Source of the DNA: Dioscorea cayenensis subsp. rotundata | Taxonomy: Eukaryota > Streptophyta > Magnoliopsida > Dioscoreales > Dioscoreaceae | Direction: 5' to 3' | Assembly (NCBI RefSeq): GCF_009730915.1 | Contig: NC_052475.1 | Coordinates: 30,875,016 to 30,939,015, forward strand | DNA: 64,000 bases | Part shown: in pieces, positions 26,952 to 38,423 of the stretch | Numbering within the stretch: the first letter of the stretch is position 1 | Layout: the number at the start of each line of letters is the position of its first letter | Made by a program: the position numbers and the translations under genes | Notes under the pieces: model-generated | Told to the model about the DNA's origin: nothing | What the model saw: the letters and a program-made list of their open reading frames with translations, nothing else | Database searches by the model: none

Positions 26952-27650
26952 CTAGACATGCATGGGCCTTCTTTGTCAGATGGGGTCCAACATATGGGCC
27001 GCCCAAATTCTTTTGGGCCTCGGACACTAGCCAACATATGGTGGGGAATTTTGTGCCCAGTGCTCAACAAGCACATGTTAAATCCTAGGAGTTTGATCTC
27101 TTTTGTGTTCCAACCTGGACAACATCAAACCACAATCTCCACCCCCCATTTTACTTGGATTTTCATGCATGGTAGTAGGACCCTTATTCCGGAAAAATTA
27201 AGAAATATTTTAGTGAGCTGGGCACGTGATCTCCTGGTCGAAGATGCTGAGAAGAGCATTTTTATATGTTCGGAGTCTACTCATGTGGTGGTGGAGCTTA
27301 GCTCTCGTCCGATTGGAATGAAGTGGGTTCTTTTAAATTGGTGAAACTTGTTGGTCTACAAGCGGGTTGTCAGCTGAGAGAATTTTTGGAGTTTTTAGCG
27401 TCCTGTGTCGACTTTGCTGGTGGTCGGCCAACCGGTGGGATGGACCCGATGCAGTTGGAGGGTTAGGCGTGTTTCTTTCCACTCCTGTTAATGGAAGTTA
27501 CTTTCTGTTGTTGTTTGTTCACCGGCTCTATTTTTCTTGTTTTGTTGTTGTTTTGTGTCTTTTCCGCATCTAGTGAATTTTATGTATTAGTTTTTTTTTA
27601 ATGCATGTGTTTATTCACTTTTTTAAAATAATAATAATAATAATATGCTC

Positions 27651-29090
27651 TACTGAATCAAATATTTTATGTTTTCTTTTACCATCAAATTCTATTTATT
27701 GAGGTTGATTTCTTTCCGTTAAAAATTTTATATAAATTAAAATTTTATATTTTTAGAAACTATGAGCTAGCTCATTGATAACTATCTGTATTTATGATTA
27801 AAAGATTTCAAATTTAAATTTCTCAGATAACAATTTAGAAGATCAATCAAATCATTATAACTGATGTATTTTTGTACCTGTTTATTATTAACTTTGTTCT
27901 TTGTCGACTTTTTAAAAAAATATATATATTTTTTTAATAGAGACTGCTGAATTTTTAACACCCCTAGTTTATTTTTGTGGGGCAATGGAATTCCTCTTTT
28001 TTTGTGCAATTTTACACCCCACTCATCCTGTCTCTGCTCATTTGTTTGCTCTCTCTTATTTTCCAAATCTATGGACGGTTACGGACGTCAGTGATGGTGT
28101 TGGGCATTGTAATTTCACTAATTTCATACATTGATCCCATCATTCACTCTCACTCATGCCTTGGACAAACATTTTTAAATCCTTTTGCAAGTAAATAAAT
28201 CCAGAAAAAAAGTTATTTTTTTTTTTAGGGGGGTGGGTTTCCTAATGAGGATTGTGATCAGGATTAGCAGATAGAATACAAGTTTGAGGAATTTAATATT
28301 TATTCAGTCGACTTGCATGAATTTTGCTGGTGTTTCTATTTCCATTCTCAAAGTTGACCTCATGAGCTTTAGTCAAAACCTTATCAAAGATTGACAGGTG
28401 ATCATCTTTGGTGACTGTACATCTTTCTTAGTTCAACATTTAATAAATCCAAACATTGAGAATCAGAGTTTAGCTAAAACTTTTTTTTTTTTAAAGCTAA
28501 GATAAGAATAAACATATATATATATATATATATATTAAATTTACACTGATGGTTTATTTAAAGCATGGGAATCAAGCAATTGTCCAATGCTGCATTTCCT
28601 CAGCTTACATGTTTTGTATGATTGTTTTAAGGATATCGACATCAAAACTCCTGCTACACTTAATTTGTATATTGTTAACTGAGCATAATTTCTGATGCCT
28701 GAAGTTTACTGTTCAAGTAATGTTTGTTGCTACATATAAGCAAGAACAACACAAAAGAAAGATCTGTTAAGGACAAACAAAATCTGCTGATTTTGTCATT
28801 GAAAATATCTCAACATTCTTCCCAAACCATGAAAAAATGGATCAATCAGCTACAATTGTTTTCTTGAGAGATCACTAGATCAGACTCTGAGGCTCAGATA
28901 ACTCTTTGATTTGTGTTGTTTGATTCATGTAACAGATAATACAAAAGAGGATATGGCATTGAAATAACAGCGTATAGATTCACTGGGGAGGTCGCCGCGT
29001 GCAGTCAAGATGTCACAGAGATGAATAATGAACAATGGTGAAATTAATGTGAATATTTGACGGTCGTACAGATGTTGCTACTGTCTCCAT
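27651..29090. other. AT-rich intergenic region downstream of the apyrase
   Basis: Holds a possible SINE-like fragment at about 27759-27850, a TA run at about 28516-28536, and the 3' UTR of the minus-strand apyrase near 28950-29090. No gene seen. Confidence 0.5.
27759..27850 (+). repeat. Possible tRNA-related SINE fragment, copy 1
   Basis: The stretch aactatgagctagctcattg, then taactatctgta and gattaaaagatttcaaat, matches in order the stretch at 50868-50960 23 kb away. Copy 2 keeps a B-box-like gttcgagcc; here it is eroded. A tRNA-derived SINE or other dispersed repeat would explain both. Confidence 0.3.
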
Positions 29091-32000
29091 TTATCGCTTG
29101 ATATGCCTAATAATATAACGTCCTTTCTCCATGTCATAAATAGTCTTCATCTGTGTTCTCTTTTTCCATCTCGACGCACACCATGCCATGGATATCAGTA
29201 AAATAGAGACAATGCAAAGAGAGAGGAACCCAAAATCTTCATAGACAGTAGCCGTGACCAAACTCAGGTGATCGGCATTTGGTTTCCATGATCTCTGCAT
29301 GATGAAAGCTCCCAAAGCCCAATCAAGGGGGATGCCACCTACTTGATTTGTAAACTGAATCCTGCCCATGAGAAGATATTGGTAGATATCAAAGATCTGG
29401 AACATAGTTAAGAAGGTAATTTATCTGTTTGAATAAAGACAGGACATATCACTGCTCTGGGGACATTGATAACACCAAGTATATGATAAAACATGTATGA
29501 GGTTCATACATCAGTAGTGTCCACATAAACAGGGACCTTGTCTAAAATATTAACTACCGTCATTCTGCTCTTTGGAAATTCCAAAACTTCAAAGCAATGT
29601 AACAATAAGGAAACAGCAAGATCGTAATGTAACATAAATTCAGACCTCAGTGTGTTTGATAGAGCATGATAAGGAAAATATCTCAAACAACAAAAACAAG
29701 AAAGGAATATTATCATGTCCAAGCTTAAAGATGAAATAAGGCATCATGCCACACCTTGTGTCTTCCAAAGCAATTCCAAGGCTGTCATGTAAAAGAGCAA
29801 TAATGTATGCTGAAGAAAAACAATACTGTAATAAATCCTCTTCCTCCAAAGTGGGATATTTCTGCTTTAGCTTTGACCAATCTTCTTGACAAAACCGTTC
29901 CCCAGCCAACATCATATCAGAAAGCAATGATGTTGGCCTGAGCTCAAAGAACTGTCCAAAAGTAGGATAATAAATGAAGAGAAGAACCAATATAATGAGA
30001 AACAATATTTCATTATGTGCAAAAGATGGCAAGAAAAGATCAAGCAAGAAAGAAAAATCTTTTATACCTTTGAAGTATGAAAGAAATTTTCAGTTGCCAA
30101 AAATCTCCCATTCAGCTTGGGTATGAAAGCTGATCCCAGATTACAGGTAGCATACAAGCATTTTTCTGCAGACAGAAAGAAATAGGTAAGGAATTCTGAA
30201 TTAAATATGCAAAAAAAGTATGATGATTGATAGATCCTTTCCAAAGAACCAAGCATTAATAACAGACACAAGTGCAGGATTCTTATGAAACAGAATCTTT
30301 TGCATGCAATGTTCAAGACATCTACTTTGTTTGTCTTTCCCGGCGCAACAAATCAAAATCTTTATATAGGGATTGGTTCACGAGTAGTGAATTAAAAAAT
30401 CCATAGCAACCATAGATTTCTAACCCCCAACATGCATCATATCAATCCACAGCAGATGTTTTAATTCAATCTTAGAGGATGTGAACTGATTTCAAGTGAC
30501 ATGCCTAAAAAACAACAAGAAAAGTTCTGAAAGCAAAATGACTTCCAGGTGGCCAAGGTTTATGTGCACACTTGTTACCTTTCTTGTTCTGTATCAGCAT
30601 CAACGCAGAGGTCCTGCATTCTGAAAAGTTACCATTTGCATGAGCAACAGGATGATATTTTTCCTGTGAACTGAGAACCCCACCAATCTTCGATAATCTC
30701 ACACCATCAGAATATCCTTTAGGTGTGCAAGGATCTTTATACTCTGTCACATCAGATTCTATAGCTGCAAAGAAGAAAAATATGTAGTTCATATACATAG
30801 TAGCAAAACCAGTTACAAAACTAAAGATTTCTCCAATCCCTATACACTTTCACAGGGTTTTCTTAAAAAATCTGCACTGGTGTTGTATAGTTGAAGGCTA
30901 GAAAGGAAACCCACATAGACAAAAACCAGAAACCTGATGATGTTTGCAATATGTTTACTAAAGAAACCACTAAAGAAACCCACAAAAACCAAAAACCAGA
31001 AATCACTAAAGATTCAATGTTGTGCTCGCATAAAACAGTGATGTTCTTGAAGTTATCATTATCACCTCAATATGATTACTAATGCAGTTAGAAACATACT
31101 AATATTCAAGAAAAATGTGTTTGCAATATTTAGAAGCATATTCATGATTAATTAACCAATTAGACATTATTTCGCTAAATAAGATAAACTTCCAGAAATT
31201 TCAACCACTTCCGCACAGGTAAAAGCAAAACTAACTCCAATAATTGGTAAAAGTATGATATGTCCAGGAAGAGGTAATATGTATTTGGTGACAAATGTTT
31301 AGTGAGTTATCAGCACTAACAAAATAATGAAGAGGGCAACTGGAACAAGTTTCCAATGAGAGAGTCAAATATAAGCACTATCAAGTACAAGCAACAACAA
31401 TATATAGCTGCTATTGATAACCAAATAAACCATTTGGAATAAAGTTTTATCCAAGTGAGGAAGCATATTACATGACTTGAAGTCCCTTGAGTTTAGCAAT
31501 TCACGAAGTGACCTGTACGCGACATTCTGCAAAATGGTGTGGAATCCATTACATTAGTGCCCTTCCCACGTCAGGGTTAAAATTGTCTTCTGATCAAGAA
31601 TTAGCAACATTTGAGCTCAGGCAAGTGAAAATTAAAAAACAAGAAAATTGGCTCAAACAAAACTCATTAGGTTTTACCAAAAGTTAAGCCCGTCTACATC
31701 AGGTTAAGAAATCAAAATAAATAAATAAATAAAACTGAACACAACCAAGTGAAATAATGCATCAAGCCAAGAGACTTTTAATTAATGAATATAATACATC
31801 AGCATTAACAAGTCAATGATCAAGTCATCAATCGAATGATGTAATTACAACTCATAGACAATGGAGGTGTACTAGAGTAGATAACCACAAAGTTTTAGAC
31901 TGGAGATATAGAATGATAGAATTGAATTTCTACATTGATACCTGACCAAGATGAAGGAAACTGTGGCTATAAAGATTATAAGTGACCTCTCCAAATTTAA

Positions 32001-33943
32001 GCACATGGGAGAACTCAGGAGGCACAGGTTCATTGGATACAAATGATACCTGAAATTAAAAAGAAGAAATGAATTCCTTGTCTGAAGAGTAAAAACACTG
32101 GTCAGAAGGATCAAGGTATATAAAATTCCTGCATAGCATACTATGCGGATGCACTCACATCTCAAGGCCAAGACCAGTGGTCCAATACAATAAATTGGAA
32201 ATAGGAAAAGCTTCCAAAATGCCCAAGTCTCAGGCAATACTACATAACATCAATGAAGATTAGATATTCTTAACTCATACGTTATGCTCATAGGAGAAAT
32301 GTAATATTTTCTTAAAAGAAAACATAACTAAAGGTTTCAGTTTCTGTTGATAAATTCAGTTTGTCTTAGATGCAGTTGCATGAAAAAAAGAACCATATCA
32401 GATGTCCAGATATCTATCAACATTCTGCACATCTGATGCCCAAATTATTATAGTTAGTGTTAATTATTGTAGTTAGTGTTCCACAGTTAATGTGCTTGGG
32501 CATATATTTCAATTTTCTTAAAAGATAAAATTCATTGGAGATAAATATTGTAAACTAAATGAGAAGTATCCCTGTAATGGTCAAACAGGAAAAAAAAAAA
32601 ATGCATTGAGAAAGGAACTGCTTCTAAGTAATCAAAGGCGCACAGAAGTCTAGCAATGTGGAATTAGAAAAAGTCAGAAGTTCATTATTAACTACATTAA
32701 ATAAGATGGTTTATGAATACACACACAAAAGTCAGAAGAACCTTCAGGGCAATTATATGGTTAAATTTTAATTGTTACAGCGAAGTGGGGACTGATCAGT
32801 AAGATGTAGAATAGAAGATGAGACCTGAGCAGAAGCCCCACCAAGTTCAATTATCCCAGTGGTATTCTGGGGATGACTCCCCAAAGTACCAAGGGCATAA
32901 TTAGCAGCAACCCAAGCATAAATTCCTTCATCAGAGCCTGCGAAAATATTACATAGAGTATAAGGTTTTCCTTCTGTGAGGTGAGAAATGTTTAAACCCA
33001 CGGTCGCGATAAAAACTGACAAAATTAACTAATAAGAAGTCGGGGGCAAAATCTTCTCTCATGAGTATAAGATTTCCTGATGGACATAGAAGACATCATA
33101 CAATCTCAGAGGACCTTCATAAATGGGAATCTCTAAGAGACGGACTTCCTTTCACCTAAGAAGAGGAAGAGTAATCACAACATGACGCAAGTTGTGATAT
33201 CAATCAAAAAACAATGCAATATTGTATACTTATATGAATTAACAAAATGCATATCAGTTAAGGTTGATCTATGATTGGTTTGATCTTTTGATTTAAAATC
33301 AACTTTTTGCCAATGCATGGAGGATCATGAATTCAAAAGAGCTTCCAAACAAAACAAATTCAGTGATCCAACAGCAAAAAAATAACTTGCCTGAAATCAC
33401 AGACGCCCAATCGTCCTGGAACCGGAACCCTGAAAATTTCAACACCTTTCTACAAGCGTCCAAAATCCTTTCTTGAGCCCCAACATCCAGCAACCTAAGC
33501 CCCGCAGTCGCCATGAGCCTTACCTCCGTATCTCCCCACAAATCCCTTGGCACTCTCCCTTTCCCAAACTCCACTAGCTCTCTTATCAGCTCTCCAGCCT
33601 TTTCCGGCTCCGCCGCAAAGGATGAAAGACCCGGTGCCACCCTAATCGCTGCGGACCCCTCAAAATCGATCTCTGGCATGAAGTCCCTCCCCATCCTATA
33701 TAAAAACACATGGATCCGAGTCCCAGTACTTCCGCCATCGATGATTACCCCAAAATTATTAGCAAAACGTCGTCTTGAGAAGATATAGAGGACGAGGAAC
33801 ACCACTATGAGAGCGGAAACGGCGACAGGGATCCAAAGGCGACAGAAAAGAGATTTAGGTTTCCGGGAATTCGGATTATGGACGAACATCGTGGTCGTCG
33901 GATCGGAATCAGATGTCTGGGGGCGTGCATTGCGCCTTCGCAT
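29091..33943 (-). CDS. Apyrase / GDA1-CD39 family nucleoside phosphatase, APY6-like
   Basis: Membrane nucleoside tri/diphosphatase of 526 residues. Eight minus-strand exons: 33943-33391, 32937-32825, 32049-31942, 31526-31472, 30764-30579, 30165-30068, 29951-29755 and 29361-29091. Apyrase-conserved regions in order: GVIIDGGSTGTRIHVF (65-80), MATAGLRLL (144-152), SDEGIYAWVAANYALG (186-201), IIELGGASAQ (213-222) and GGIPLDWALGAF near 450. There is one membrane anchor near residues 37-56 and a second near 480-500, with a basic tail, as in two-pass ecto/Golgi apyrases. Intron 1 has a GC donor (TTTCAG then GCAAGT). The true start is the ATG at 33943; the frame extends upstream only to a GTG. Subgroup by memory is near Arabidopsis APY5/APY6. 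Confidence 0.92.
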
Positions 33944-34325
33944 CAATATAAAGAGCTTTGGATTCCCAGCAATTACCAAGAAACGACTAGGGTTTGCATC
34001 CCTCTCGAGCTCTCTCCATGCGACGGAGCTTCGGAGATTTCTCCGGCGATGGAGAGAGAGACACACACAAGAGTCTCCGTCTCGCGGGGTCTCAGTCTGT
34101 AGAAATTCTTTCAGAATGTTAAAGAAAAGTCCTTTTATAAATTAAGATAATACAAGGTCCTAAACGCAAATGTCTTCAAAAAGTTCAAAAAGGTCCCTTC
34201 TGAGTTTCTTTTATAAATTAAGATAATATAAGGGTCTACATGCAAAAGTTTTAGAAATAGAGGAACAATCTCGCAGTATTGCACACCCTCACAATAGTCC
34301 ATTTTCTTCTCTCATTCGCATCACT
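33944..34325. promoter_or_regulatory. Divergent promoter of the apyrase and GET3 genes
   Basis: The start codons are 382 bp apart on opposite strands. A 24-bp stretch, ttttataaattaagataata, occurs twice near 34133 and 34209 followed by caaggtc or taagggtc, a small direct repeat between the genes. No clear TATA box was chosen for either side. Confidence 0.5.
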
Positions 34326-37300
34326 ATGCTCGCCCTTGGGACGCTCTCCTCTCTCCCGATGCTCTTCTCCCCTTCGCCCCATCTCGCCCGCCGCCTCTCG
34401 TTCGCCGCCGCCCGCTGCTTTCCACCGTCTCCGACCCCTCTTTCTGTCCCTCGCTTCCCAATCCGCCGCCGTGCCGTGATCCTCCAAGGTCCGCTCTTTA
34501 TCAACCTTTGTATGGAAATATGGTTCTTTTAGTTCGTGATATCCTATTGTGGATTGAGATTTACGGTATGTCGTGATGGATATTCGCGGAGTGGGATGTG
34601 TAGCAATGATTTTGTTGTCATTTTTATGGTTTTAAATACTATTAAGCTGCCTGGGCTTTAGATGCTGTGAAATTTGGACCTTGATCATCGAAAATTAAAT
34701 GCATTTAGGTTTGTAGTGTTTCGGCGGTTTCTTGATAGATTGGCATTGGTTTGTTGATTCATTCTAGCGTTTTCTTATTTCATTTCTGTTCTTCATAGGC
34801 AAGACCAAGTTTATGTTTTGTTTCTTATAATAAGAGAACGGATTCGAGCTATTTTGTTGGGCAACCATACTTTTGTCCACTCTTTCTAAGTGAAATTGCA
34901 ATTTAGGAAAATGTTATACTGTTTGTAGTGAGAGCAATTGCAAGTCCAACAGAAAGTGTTGCTGGATTTGAAGATATGGTTTCCAGTACTCAGAGAAAAT
35001 ACTATATGCTTGGAGGAAAAGGAGGTGTTGGGAAGACTAGTTGTGCTGCTTCACTAGCTGTGAAATTTGCTAATCATGGTCATCCGACTATTGTTGTGTC
35101 AACTGATCCAGCACATTCCTTGAGTGATTCTTTTGGGCAAGTATGTGGTAATCTAATCATAATCTCATCTAGAAGGCTCGTGTTTTCCCTTTTACAGATC
35201 AACACCAAGTTATTTTTTGTGCTTCTGTCATTTGTAGGATTTAAGTGGAGGAACACTGGTACCTGTTGATGGAGTGGATTCTCCACTGTTTGCTCTTGAG
35301 GTGAGCATGCATAGTTGATGTGTAAAGGAGTTGTTGATGAGTTTTGTTAGCTTCACTTCCAAATTAATGTATATTAACAAAGGCGGTTCTTGCAATCATT
35401 TTTATATATACAGTATGATTGCTCAACCAGCTACTTTTCATTGCAGATAAATCCTGAAAAGGCAAGGGAAGAATTTCGCTCTGCTAGTCAAAAAAGTGGT
35501 GGGACTGGGGTTAAGGACTTTATGGACAGTATGGGCCTTGGAATGCTCGTTGAACAGGTATTGAATCCTGACTGTTAGCAGGTTTTCCTCCATAACTATT
35601 TGGTTTAGTTCCCCATTGGTCTAGTCTCAGTATCTAACTTTTTTTATTTTTATATTTTCTTCCGTTGGATGATGGAGCCTTTGGCCTGTCTTTTATTTTT
35701 CTGTTGGCATTTTCTAGGGTAATTCCACTAACTCTTCATCTCTGTACCGAGAAGGAAAATCCTTCACAGTAACCAGAATTTGACAGTGATTCAATCAAAC
35801 TCATGCCTTTCTCATCTCTTATAGAGGTTGCCTTTGGATGGTCAGCTAGTATCTAGTCTCAATGTCAGTTGAAGCAAGGAAATATTTTGCTGCATATTGC
35901 TGCTAGTATACCTTTGAAGTTATAAATAGCCTGTAAATGGCCCGACTAGTGGCTTGTGAAGTTGGAAAGTTACATTGGGAAACATGTAATCTTAAACTTA
36001 CACCGTGCGCTGTGTTTTACTGACATTAACTTTTGTCTAAGGAACTAACGTATTCTTTGAAATTAATATCTACATTTGTTTATAGTTACTTCATAATATG
36101 TCCACTTATTAATGCAGTTCTAAAATTTTCCCTTCCTTCGAAAAGCACTTTAATTTATTACCTAGATATAGAAAGTTCATCAAGATGGCAGTGCTTTAAA
36201 TATATTAGGCTTTGTAGAAATTTGCTGAAGCCCATTGACCTGCATATTTATTGTTTTCTTTCCTATGTTTTAATTATGAAAGATAATAGTCTCAGATAAC
36301 TGTTTCAATTCTCTCTACTTATTTATTCCTTCTTGCTTTTTAAGCTTGGAGAATTAAAACTGGGCGAGCTGCTGGATACACCTCCTCCAGGATTGGATGA
36401 AGCAATTGCAATTTCCAAGGCATGTGATCTTAAAAATTGTATTTTCTTGCTGTGCAATGTGCACTTCATCTATTATTCTTAATGCTCTTTGGAGTTGTTC
36501 ATTTTCTAATTTCAGGTTTGTTCTCCAGGTAATGCAATTTGTGGAGGCACAAGAATTTAATATGTTTAGTCGTATAGTATTTGATACTGCTCCTACTGTA
36601 AGTACAATATGATCAGCTCTTGGTTTTCCCTTAAATTTGAAGATCTTTTCATCACATTCTCTATTTACCTTTTCTTCTTCTCAACTTTTTCACAGGGCCA
36701 TACTCTTAGACTTTTGTCCTTGCCAGACTTTTTGGATGCTTCCATAGGCAAGATATTGAAGGTACTTTTACCAATCTCCTCGTGGTGATCAAGTGTTTGG
36801 CTCTATCATAGAAACAAGGATATTGCCCTTTATATTTGATTTCATGCCTGAATATAGTTGTATGATCATTAATATTTATCAATTTGTTGTTACAGTAAGG
36901 TTAAATTCTCCTATGTTCAGTTTAATTTTTTGCCATTCCACTCTCATCGTTGTATTTTATAAACACTGCTATTACTTGATGGATTATGTAGTTAATACAA
37001 TTTATTTTTCTATTTCCAGTTGAAAAAGAAATTGACTTCAGCTACATCAGCTATCAAATCTGTATTTGGTCAGGAGGAGCAACCAGCCCAGGATGCAGTA
37101 AGTTCAATTATCTTGATACAAAGTCCATGCTAAGATAGAAGAACATGGTGATTGGTTTACACCTTTTCTTTTGTTGTTTTATAGTCTGACAAACTAGAAC
37201 AACTAAGGGAAAGGATGGCTAAGGTCCGAGAGCTTTTCCGTGACAATGAGTCGACTGAATTCGTTATTGTAACAATCCCTACGGTAATATGCTTAGCTTT

Positions 37301-37865
37301 AAGAAAGTTACTCCTTGTGGTGCATGAAGTGTCTCTGCATATGTGCTTTACTTAGTAACTCAAGCTAAAATTGATTAAAATTATTTTTGGTATTTGACAA
37401 TAGTCTGTCTGATTTTTCTTCAGGTGATGGCAGTGAGTGAATCATCAAGACTTCATGCTTCCTTAAAGAAGGAAAATGTGCCGGTCAGAAGGCTTGTTGT
37501 CAACCAGATTCTGCCGCCATCATCATCAGACTGCAAATTTTGTGCAATGAAAAGAAAGGTATACAACATTAAAACTTAAATTCCCAAAAAATAATTTGAT
37601 ATTATTTCTCAAGGACAGTCTTATAGTCTGTAATGTTAGAATTGAACCAGCTACACAAGAAACATGAAATTCATTTATCATTTTATTGTTTCATCAAAGG
37701 CAAACAAAGGCATGTTGTTGATTGCAGGATCAAATGCGTGCCCTGGATATGATCCAAAACGATCCTGAGCTCAGTAGCCTGAGGATTATCGAATCACCGT
37801 TAGTTGATGTAGAGATCAGAGGAGTTCCTGCTTTAAGATTTATGGGGGACATGGTGTGGAAGTGA
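34326..37865 (+). CDS. GET3B: Organellar GET3 (ArsA/TRC40-type) ATPase
   Basis: Targeting-factor ATPase of the GET pathway family, 402 residues. Eleven exons: 34326-34488, 34929-35140, 35238-35300, 35447-35557, 36345-36419, 36529-36597, 36696-36761, 37020-37097, 37185-37283, 37424-37558 and 37728-37865. The deviant P-loop GGKGGVGKT is at 83-91, [10 protein letters not shown] at 114-123 and DTAPTGHTLRLL near 227-238. The zinc cysteines are C349 and C352 (DCKFC). The first ~55 residues are Ser/Arg/Pro-rich and look like a plastid or mitochondrial presequence. The tail [16 protein letters not shown] matches plant GET3b. Intron 5 uses a GC donor (CCAAG then GCATGT). Arabidopsis GET3b is stromal and GET3c mitochondrial; I favour GET3b-like. 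Clients are unproven. Confidence 0.93.
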
Positions 37866-38423
37866 ACTTACCAACCATAAAACAATTGGTTTTTTCCTGT
37901 TATACTACTCCCACAGCAGCAGCAGATTTCAAAACGTAATGGCGAAAGGACCGAGGAACATACTAGTAATTTTTTCATCTTCATCTTGCTCTGAAGATTC
38001 TGATCATAAAACAAGACATGAAAAACTCAACCGGTTAACTTCCAAAGTCTGTCTTTCATAGTCGATACCTTTTATGTTTTGTTGCTGGAAGGTGTCTTTA
38101 TGATTATTATGCATGGTTATATTATGTATTTACAAGAGCAGTTTTTTCTAATTTTTATATTCAATGTCTTATTTGATGTAATTCTAATTTAGGCCATATT
38201 CACAACCTAGATTATTTATTTATTTATTTTGGATAAATCGGACAATCAAGGGCCGTGCACAGTGCCACAGAATCCATATGTCTTCACTCCACGTGAACTG
38301 ATATTCAGCATCAACTAAAAATAAATAAGTATTTATAATATTATATTACTGTTGGACTTAAAAACACACACAGTTGAATAAAGAAGCACGGAACGAGCCA
38401 ACACCAAGATCATTATCAATAGC
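37866..38423. other. Spacer between GET3 and the first PPR gene
   Basis: GET3 3' UTR and the promoter of the PPR gene. An (ATTT)n run lies near 38213-38228. The GET3 polyadenylation region probably lies around 38100-38200. No further gene. Confidence 0.5.

Larger units (their letters stand above)
25801..27650 (+). pseudogene. GC-richer decayed coding-like block, possibly LINE-derived
   Basis: A ~1.8-kb block distinctly richer in GC than its surroundings. It carries plus-strand open stretches at 25835-26242, 26164-26385, 26389-26622 and 26577-27344 in different frames, as expected of a broken gene. It resembles no host gene I know. Two in-frame tandem repeats lie inside: 51 bp (26296-26410) and 102 bp (about 26751-26951). 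The 3' part (27480-27650) is T/G-rich non-coding sequence ending ttaatgcatg, ttattcactttttt and an (AAT)n tail, which resembles the 3' ends of plant L1-type LINEs. No reverse transcriptase motif is visible. A captured gene fragment in a DNA transposon is the main alternative. Confidence 0.35.

Noticed and set aside
33944-34066. 41 extra N-terminal codons on the apyrase
   Set aside because: The frame opens with GTG; the first ATG is at 33943 and gives the expected short cytosolic tail before the membrane anchor.
36514-36528. Alternative upstream acceptor for GET3 exon 6
   Set aside because: Using the earlier ttcag shifts the frame out of VMQFVEAQ; the acceptor at 36528 keeps the family sequence.
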